Assembly: GCA_001464275.1 (NCBI GenBank) | Contig: LNFL01000179.1 | Span: forward strand, 62,001-126,000 | Reading direction: 5' to 3' | DNA length: 64,000 bases | Source of the DNA: Actinobacteria bacterium Ga0077560 | GTDB taxonomy: Bacteria; Actinomycetota; Thermoleophilia; Miltoncostaeales; Miltoncostaeaceae | Part shown: in pieces, positions 58,374 to 64,000 of the stretch | Position numbering within the stretch: the stretch's first letter is position 1 | Layout: each line of letters begins with the position of its first letter | The notes under the pieces: generated by a model | Database searches by the model: none | What the model saw: the letters and a program-made list of their open reading frames with translations, nothing else | What the model was told of the DNA's origin: nothing | Position numbers and translations under genes: made by a program

Positions 58374-59921
58374 TCAGGCGGCGCCGCGGAAGACGACGAT
58401 GAACGGGCTGGTGTGCGTGATGCGGAATCCCCGCTCCGCCGCCAGCTCGCGCGCCCACAGCGGCACGCCGCCCGCGCCCTGGATGACGACGATCGCGCCC
58501 AGATCCGGAGTCGCGCGCACGATGCGCCGTGCCTCGGCGGGGTCGTCGGAGCGCACCCTCCAGCCGATGCGCCGCGCCTCGTACCAGAGGTTCGGCTGGA
58601 ACGGGTCGGCGTTCTCCTCGATGAGCAGCAGCCGCGTGTCCGGGGTGTTCGCCGCGAGCTCCTGACCCTGGAACCGCCAGCCGAGGTTGACGGCACCGGG
58701 GGCGAAGAACGTGCCCATGAGGCTGACGAACCACAGTAGGCCGAGGGTCACGCCGATGGCGGCGACGAGCCGGACGGCGCCCGGCCGGCTCACCCGGCTC
58801 ACGCCGTCGGCGATCACGCACAGCCCCATCCCGCCCAGCAGCGCCAGGACGGCGTAGTACGGGAGCTGGTAGTAGTCGTGGATCCGGTTGAGGTTGGCGA
58901 AGACGCCCATCGAGACGAACGAGCTCACCAGCAGGGCGGCGACCTCGAGCCGGTGCGGCGCCGGCAGCTGCCGGATCGCGAGGGCGCCGAGCACCACCAC
59001 CAGCAGACCCACGGGGGTCAGCTGCTGCTCGAACCGCTCGAGGATCGTCCGCCACAGCTCGGCGTCCGTGAACGTGCTGCCGAGCAGCCACGGCCGGAGC
59101 TCCTCGAAGCTCAGGCCGTTCGATTCCTGGTTGACGCGGTCGGCGTGGTCCACCCAGAGCTTGAACAGGACGCCCGTGACCAGCGGCCATGCGACGAGCG
59201 CGATCCGACCCGCCATCGGCGTCGCCCGGTCGCGCAGCACCCTCAGGGCCATGATGGCCACGGGCAGGCCGAACACGAACACCATGTTCGCCTTGCCCAG
59301 GGTCGTCACCATGAGCGCCGCACCGGCGGCCGACAGCCAGACCCACGAGAACCGCTCGGTGAGGCGCAGCGTCGCGTAGACCATCACGAGGGCCGTCATC
59401 AGGAAGAACGGATCGATGATGAACGCCCGGCCGTAGAAGACCGAGATCGGCATGAACGACAGGAAGAAGACCGATCCCACGGCGGTGAGGCGGCGTCCGG
59501 TCAGCCGCTTCGTGATCCCGTAGAGCGCGCAGGCGGCGCCGGCGAACGAGGCGATGGAGACCAGCCTGCCGAGCTCCTCGTGGAACCCGGTCACCAGCGA
59601 CAGGCCGTACACGACCCACTGGTAGAACGGGAACTCCAGGAGCCAGTACCCGCCGCCGAACATCGGCACGTGGTAATCGAGCAGGTCGAAGCCGAACCGG
59701 TCGTAGAGCCACACCTGGCTCGCGGTCTGGGTCTGGCGGAACGCGTGCTGGTCGCCCAGCGCCCCGCCGAAGCGGTAGAACCGGGCGAGGACGCCGATGA
59801 GGATGAGCGCCGCGGCGATGACCGCGGGGTTCGTCGCCAGCCGGCGCGCGGCCGGGCGGTGCCGGTCGACCGCGTCCAGCAGCGGCGCGACGATCCGGTG
59901 CGGCTGATTCGTCCCGTTCAT
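58374..59921 (-). CDS. GT39/ArnT-type membrane glycosyltransferase
   Basis: 515 residues, about eleven membrane helices and a short C-terminal globular part. After helix 1, ARFYRFGGALGDQHAFRQTQTA carries the conserved acidic residue of the PMT/ArnT class in the first extracytoplasmic loop. It should use a polyprenyl-phosphate sugar donor outside the membrane. A TAGTCT box lies 7 nt before the ATG. The GT2 gene next to it could make the donor (inference). Confidence 0.8.
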   Translation of the reverse strand: MNGTNQPHRIVAPLLDAVDRHRPAARRLATNPAVIAAALILIGVLARFYRFGGALGDQHAFRQTQTASQVWLYDRFGFDLLDYHVPMFGGGYWLLEFPFYQWVVYGLSLVTGFHEELGRLVSIASFAGAACALYGITKRLTGRRLTAVGSVFFLSFMPISVFYGRAFIIDPFFLMTALVMVYATLRLTERFSWVWLSAAGAALMVTTLGKANMVFVFGLPVAIMALRVLRDRATPMAGRIALVAWPLVTGVLFKLWVDHADRVNQESNGLSFEELRPWLLGSTFTDAELWRTILERFEQQLTPVGLLVVVLGALAIRQLPAPHRLEVAALLVSSFVSMGVFANLNRIHDYYQLPYYAVLALLGGMGLCVIADGVSRVSRPGAVRLVAAIGVTLGLLWFVSLMGTFFAPGAVNLGWRFQGQELAANTPDTRLLLIEENADPFQPNLWYEARRIGWRVRSDDPAEARRIVRATPDLGAIVVIQGAGGVPLWARELAAERGFRITHTSPFIVVFRGAA

Positions 59922-60030
59922 CCGCCGCAGACTAGAGGCCGCCCCGGATCGCGGTGCTCCGACGGGCGGATTGGACGGTAGGGTGGCGCGGCCCAGCGCA
60001 CCCACGGCCCGGAGGGCCTGCGCACCGCCG
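59922..60030. promoter_or_regulatory. Divergent promoter region between GT39-like and membrane protein
   Basis: TAGTCT (59934-59929, minus strand) ends 7 nt before the ATG at 59921. TAGGGT (59979-59984, plus strand) is followed about 45 nt later by the ATG at 60031, with GGAGGG between. Confidence 0.4.
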
Positions 60031-61953
60031 ATGGATGCCCCGAGGATCGATCCACCCGCCACCCCGGCGCTGATCGCGCGCGGCCGCCGCCTGGCCGCCG
60101 CCGCCGACGCGCTGGCGTCCGGGCGGCGCCTCCCCTGGGTGGTCCTGACCGTCGGCGTGCTGATCGCCCTGCTGAGCTGGCCGATCGGATCGCTCTCCAC
60201 TTCGACCGGGCTGGATCCGTCCTGGCAGGCCGCGGTGAACGTCGCGTGGCAGCAGGGCACCTCGTGGGGCGGTGATCTGGTGTTCGCCTACGGACCGCTG
60301 GGACTGCTGACCTGGCCCGCCCTCTGGTTCGGCGACACCCTCGTCCTGTCGGTCGGGTACGTGTTCCTCCAGGTGGTCCTCCTCGCCGGTGCGCTCCTGC
60401 TCGCCGCGCGGCGGGGGCTGGGGATCCTCGGCGCCGCGGCGGCGACGTACGCCGTCCTCGCCGCGGGGTTCGTCCCGCCTCCGGAGGCCGGCGGGGTGCT
60501 GGCCGCCGTGCTCGCGGTCGTGGTGCTCCTGCGGCCGCCGCCGCCCCGGCTCGTCCCGCTCGTGCTCGCCGGAGCCGGGATCCTCGCGGCCCTGCAGCTG
60601 CTGGTGAAGTTCACCGGCGGGGTGGTCGCCGTGGCGGCGGCCGTCGCCGTCGCCGCCGGCATCGCCCGAGGAGCACGCGACTGGGCCGTCGGCGCGGGGA
60701 CCTTCCTCGGCGGCCTGCTCCTCGCCTGGCTCGCACTGGGCCAGTCCCTCGCGGACCTTCCCGCCTGGCTCCGCGGGAGTGCGCAGATCGCCTCCGGGTT
60801 CACCGAGGCCATGTGGCTGCAATCCCACGACGGTCGTCCGGCGTGGGACGTCGCGACCTGCCTGGTCCTCGGCGGGTCCCTGGTGTGGCTCGCGGTCCGG
60901 GCGGGCACGGACCTGCCCCGCCGTCCGCGGATCGCCCTGACGGCGGTCGTCACCCTGGCGGCGTTCGTGGCGTTCAAGGCCGCCTTCGTTCGCCACGACC
61001 TGGCACACGCGCCGATCTACGCGGGCGCCGTCGCCTGCTACGCGTTGGCGCTCTGTGCCCGGCCACGGCTGCGTGCCCATGCCCTGCTCACCGCCGGTGC
61101 GGCGCTCCTGCTCGTGACGGCGTACACCGCGACGGACTGGGCCGGGCGCCTGGACCCGCGGGACCGGCTCGTCGCCATGAAGGACCAGGTGGGGCTCGTC
61201 GTGCGCCCGTCCGAACGCTCCCGGGCGACGGCCGACGCACGGGCGGCGGCGCGGACCGAGCTGGCAATCCCGGCGTCGATGACCCAGGATCTCGCCGGCG
61301 GGGCGAAGACGGTCAACGTGGACCCGGTGACCCTGAGCGCCATATGGGCGTACGGGTGGCGCTGGGCACCGGTGCCCACCCTGCAGCGCTACGCCGGATA
61401 CACGCCGTACCTCGACGACCGCAACGCCGACCGGCTGCGATCACCGGAGGCCCCCGAGGTCATCCTGCGCGAGGCCGGGGGCGCCATCGACGGGCGCCTG
61501 CCCGCGCACGAGTCGCCATCGGCGTTCCTCGCCCTGCTCTGCGGCTACCGGCAGTCGGCGGTGGACGGACGGTGGCAGCGGCTCGACCGGATCCCCGATC
61601 GCTGCGGGACGCCGGTCGAGATCTCCCGCGTGTCCGTGCGCTCGGGCGAGGCGGTCCCCGTCCCGCCCGGTGGGCCGGGGGACATCGTCTTCGCCCGGTT
61701 CGAGGCCTCCCGCGGCCTCGTGGACCGGTTCCGTGCCCTGGTCTACCGGCCCTCCACCGTCCCGACCCTGACGCTGAACGGCCTGCCCGCCCGGTTCGTG
61801 GTGACCACGGCGGGACAGGACCACGTGCTGCGCGTCCCCTCCCTGTCGGGCTGGGCCCCGGAGTTCGACGGCGGCCTCCGGGTGGACACGCTCGCGGTGA
61901 ACGGCCTGGGGACCGTCGGCATCCGCTTCTTCCGGGTGCCGGTGGGGGGGTAG
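60031..61953 (+). CDS. Large polytopic membrane protein, GT-C-like
   Basis: 640 residues, about ten or eleven membrane segments then a beta-rich outer domain (about 430-640). The first outer loop holds TGLDPSWQAAVNVAWQQG and GDLVFAYGPLGLL, where Asp may act as GT-C catalytic residue; no family assignment is secure. The start ATG 60031 has GGAGGG 14 nt upstream. Located directly before the ABC export permease, so it probably belongs to the polysaccharide assembly set. Confidence 0.65.
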   Translation: MDAPRIDPPATPALIARGRRLAAAADALASGRRLPWVVLTVGVLIALLSWPIGSLSTSTGLDPSWQAAVNVAWQQGTSWGGDLVFAYGPLGLLTWPALWFGDTLVLSVGYVFLQVVLLAGALLLAARRGLGILGAAAATYAVLAAGFVPPPEAGGVLAAVLAVVVLLRPPPPRLVPLVLAGAGILAALQLLVKFTGGVVAVAAAVAVAAGIARGARDWAVGAGTFLGGLLLAWLALGQSLADLPAWLRGSAQIASGFTEAMWLQSHDGRPAWDVATCLVLGGSLVWLAVRAGTDLPRRPRIALTAVVTLAAFVAFKAAFVRHDLAHAPIYAGAVACYALALCARPRLRAHALLTAGAALLLVTAYTATDWAGRLDPRDRLVAMKDQVGLVVRPSERSRATADARAAARTELAIPASMTQDLAGGAKTVNVDPVTLSAIWAYGWRWAPVPTLQRYAGYTPYLDDRNADRLRSPEAPEVILREAGGAIDGRLPAHESPSAFLALLCGYRQSAVDGRWQRLDRIPDRCGTPVEISRVSVRSGEAVPVPPGGPGDIVFARFEASRGLVDRFRALVYRPSTVPTLTLNGLPARFVVTTAGQDHVLRVPSLSGWAPEFDGGLRVDTLAVNGLGTVGIRFFRVPVGG

Positions 61954-61958
61954 GTATC

Positions 61959-62762
61959 GTGGTCCGCGTGACCGCCGCCACCTACGCGCGTTTCCGACCG
62001 CTGTTCCGCAACCTCGTGAAGCGGGAGGTGCGGCAGCGCTACAAGGGCTCTGCGCTGGGTCTGGTGTGGACCCTCATGAACCCGCTGGTGATCGTGGTCA
62101 CCTACTCGCTGGTGTTCCACTACGTCTTCCCGGTCCAGTCGATCGACGACTACCCGCTGTTCTTCTTCACGGGGCTCACCGTCTGGACGTTCTTCATGGG
62201 CGGCGTGCAGATGGCCGCATCCAGCATCGTGGCCAACGCCAGCCTGGTGAAGAAGGTGGCGTTCCCCAGGGAGATCATCCCCGCCGCGGCGATCACCGCG
62301 AACGCCGTGACGGCGGCCGCCATGTTCCTGATCGCCCTGCCGCTGTGCCTGCTGCTGACCCCCGGCTCCTACGTGCCGCTGGTCGCCTTCCCGGTGTTCC
62401 TGGTGCTGCTCACGGCGCTCACGCTCGGCCTGGGCCTGCTGCTGGCCGCCGTCAACGTGTACCTCCGCGACACCGAGCACATCCTTGCCGCGCTCTCGAT
62501 GCCCTGGTTCTTCCTCACGCCGATCTTCTACACGCTCGATCAGCTGCCGGCCGGGTTCCGCGGGCACGAGCATCTCGTGGACGTCCTCTACTACGGCAAC
62601 CCGGCGACGCCCTTCGTCTCGAGCATCCGGGACATCGTGTTCGAGGGACGATGGCCCGACGCCGGCGACTGGGTGTACTGCGCCATCGTGGGCCCGGCCG
62701 CGCTGGTCGTCGGCGCGTGGGCGTTCCGGCGGCTGGAGCGGGAGATGGCGATCGAGCTCTGA
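61959..62762 (+). CDS. Polysaccharide ABC export permease (Wzm-type)
   Basis: 267 residues, six membrane helices. LVKREVRQRYKGSALGLVWTLMNPLVIVVTYSLVF near the N-terminus, LTVWTFFMGGVQMAASSIVANASLVKKVAFPREIIP and LAAVNVYLRDTEHILAALSMPWFFLTPIFY are standard for the ABC-2 permease of O-antigen/teichoic-acid export. GGGGGG lies 8 nt before GTG 61959; GTG 61968 is an alternative. The Wzt-type ATPase is not found in the window and may lie beyond its right edge. Confidence 0.9.
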   Translation: MVRVTAATYARFRPLFRNLVKREVRQRYKGSALGLVWTLMNPLVIVVTYSLVFHYVFPVQSIDDYPLFFFTGLTVWTFFMGGVQMAASSIVANASLVKKVAFPREIIPAAAITANAVTAAAMFLIALPLCLLLTPGSYVPLVAFPVFLVLLTALTLGLGLLLAAVNVYLRDTEHILAALSMPWFFLTPIFYTLDQLPAGFRGHEHLVDVLYYGNPATPFVSSIRDIVFEGRWPDAGDWVYCAIVGPAALVVGAWAFRRLEREMAIEL

Positions 62763-62801
62763 CGCCGGCCCCCGGGTGCCGGTTGGCTACACTCGCGCGG
62801 A

Positions 62802-64000
62802 ATGGGGACTGAGGAGCACCACACACCCGCATCGGTCGACACCGGCGCGGCGGGGCAGGTCGGCGTGATCGACGTCGAGCGCCTCGTCGAGGAGCTCCGG
62901 GGCCGGGCCGCCGCGATGCGCGCCGCCGGCGGACTGGGCGGCGATCTCGATCTCGGCGCGATTCCGGTGAGCGGCCCGGACCGCCCGCGCGTGACCTTCA
63001 ATCCGGGCCTCGGGTACTCGACCAAGCCGGTGGTCGGACCGGTCATCACGGGGGTCAAGAAGACCACCCTGCGCATGCTGTTCCACGTCCTCGACGGCCT
63101 TGCGCGGGAGGCCGACACCGCCGTCGGCGCCCTGTGGAACCGTGCCGATGAGGCCGAGCGGCGGCTCGCGGCGGCCGAGGGGGTGGGCACCTCCCTGGCG
63201 GCGGAGATCACGGCACGCGAAGGGGTGCAGGCGGATGTCGCCTCGCTGGCGACGCGCCTGGCCGATCTCGAGGAGACCCTGCGGGGCCTTCAGGTGGCCC
63301 CGCGGCTGGCGCGTCTCGAGCGTTCCACCCGCGCCGCTCCGCCCCCGTCGGCCGAGGCCGCCCCGTCCGCGCCCCCCGCGCCTCCGGTGCTGCGCATGGA
63401 CTACGAACGATTCGAGGACCGCTTCCGGCCGGAGACGGCCGTGACGGCGCACCAGCGCCGGTACGCCGAGATCCTCGCCGATGCCGGGAGGGTCGTGGAC
63501 GTGGGCTGCGGTCGCGGCGAGCTCGTGGCCATGCTGCGGGAGCGCGGTGTGGACGCCTACGGCTACGAGCTGGAGCCGGACTTCGTCACCCTCGCGGCCG
63601 AGCGGGGTCTGCCCGTCGCACAGGGCGACGGAATCGCCCACGTCGCGGGCCTGCCCGCCGGGAGCGTCGGGGGTGTGGTCGCCTCGCACGTCGTCGAGCA
63701 CCTGGAGCCCGCCGAGGTGCTCCGGCTGGTGGAGGGTGCCGCCGAGGCCCTGCGTCCCGGCGGGATCCTGATCATGGAGACACCCAACCCCGAGTCGCTG
63801 GTGGCCGGGTCCGTGAACTTCCACCGTGACCTCACCCACCGCCGCCCGATCCATCCGGACACGCTCGCGTTCCTCTGCGAGACGGCCGGTTTCGTGGACA
63901 TCGAGGTGCTGCGCCTCTCGCCCGTCACCGCTCCGGACCTGCTCCCCGAACCCCCCGAGGATGCGGCCGACGCGGCGTTCCTGACGGGCGTGATCGGGCG
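62802..64000 (+). CDS. Coiled-coil methyltransferase, WbdD-like (partial)
   Basis: Open from ATG 62802 to the window edge, at least 399 residues; the C-terminus is outside. N-terminal: an unassigned region (VIDVERLVEELRGRAAAMR), a coiled coil (about residues 110-170, ADEAERRLAAAEG ... LADLEETLRGL), a Pro/Ala linker, then a class I methyltransferase: VDVGCGRGELVAMLRERG, ASHVVEHLEP, METPNPESLVAGSVNFHRDLTHRRP. The last block resembles the methyltransferase of the O-antigen chain terminator WbdD. Next to a Wzm-type permease, a role in capping or length control is plausible (inference). Confidence 0.75.
   Translation, partial: MGTEEHHTPASVDTGAAGQVGVIDVERLVEELRGRAAAMRAAGGLGGDLDLGAIPVSGPDRPRVTFNPGLGYSTKPVVGPVITGVKKTTLRMLFHVLDGLAREADTAVGALWNRADEAERRLAAAEGVGTSLAAEITAREGVQADVASLATRLADLEETLRGLQVAPRLARLERSTRAAPPPSAEAAPSAPPAPPVLRMDYERFEDRFRPETAVTAHQRRYAEILADAGRVVDVGCGRGELVAMLRERGVDAYGYELEPDFVTLAAERGLPVAQGDGIAHVAGLPAGSVGGVVASHVVEHLEPAEVLRLVEGAAEALRPGGILIMETPNPESLVAGSVNFHRDLTHRRPIHPDTLAFLCETAGFVDIEVLRLSPVTAPDLLPEPPEDAADAAFLTGVIG

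Overview
The window is very GC-rich (about 70% or more), densely coded bacterial DNA with many GTG starts and 1-4 bp stop/start overlaps. Several signs point to a high-GC actinobacterium, most likely of the Thermoleophilia/Solirubrobacterales type: an IleRS with the GSHH form of the HIGH motif, a monomeric isocitrate dehydrogenase, a 14-gene nuo operon, and many apparently leaderless genes (TANNNT box 6-9 nt before the start codon). The lineage is inference; no rRNA or tRNA gene lies in the window.

Layout. 1-3281 (+): end of a fatty-acid synthesis operon (fabF 3' end, a dual-specificity-type phosphatase, accD, accA). 3289-5305 (-): a small unknown gene and an alpha/beta-hydrolase-fold protein coupled to a diacylglycerol-kinase-like gene. 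5363-9180 (+): HAD phosphatase and ileS. 9220-11283: F420-dependent-reductase-like and PfpI-like genes divergent from a TetR regulator. 11293-13941 (-): CHRD-like secreted protein, a small unknown protein and an L,D-transpeptidase. 14048-18806: PolX, a frame-disrupted trehalose-phosphatase gene, two half-length TauE/SafE genes and a secreted protein. 18885-33185 (-): nuoA-N (respiratory complex I), with a frame break near the 3' end of nuoN. 33486-36894 (+): isocitrate dehydrogenase, a TPR protein and an ABC-2 permease that seems to start at CTG. 36934-38182 (-): a malic-enzyme-like gene with a frame break and missing metal-binding residues. 38326-42644 (-): two cyclic-di-GMP-type signalling proteins and a small membrane protein.

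42786 to the end is a cell-surface polysaccharide cluster: nucleotide-sugar enzymes (UDP-xylose synthase, GDP-mannose dehydratase/reductase, two CDP-paratose-2-epimerase-like enzymes), three GT2 glycosyltransferases, three large polytopic membrane proteins of glycosyltransferase-C type, four methyltransferases, a Wzx-like flippase, a UPF0104 protein and a Wzm-type ABC export permease. The last gene, a coiled-coil methyltransferase resembling the chain-terminator WbdD, runs off the window.

No mobile element, CRISPR array, prophage or defence island is visible. I found no clearly new multi-gene system. The most interesting points are the split TauE/SafE pair, a leaderless nine-codon upstream ORF before the UPF0104 gene, the degenerate malic enzyme, the hydrolase-fold protein without its serine, and the export/termination end of the polysaccharide cluster.
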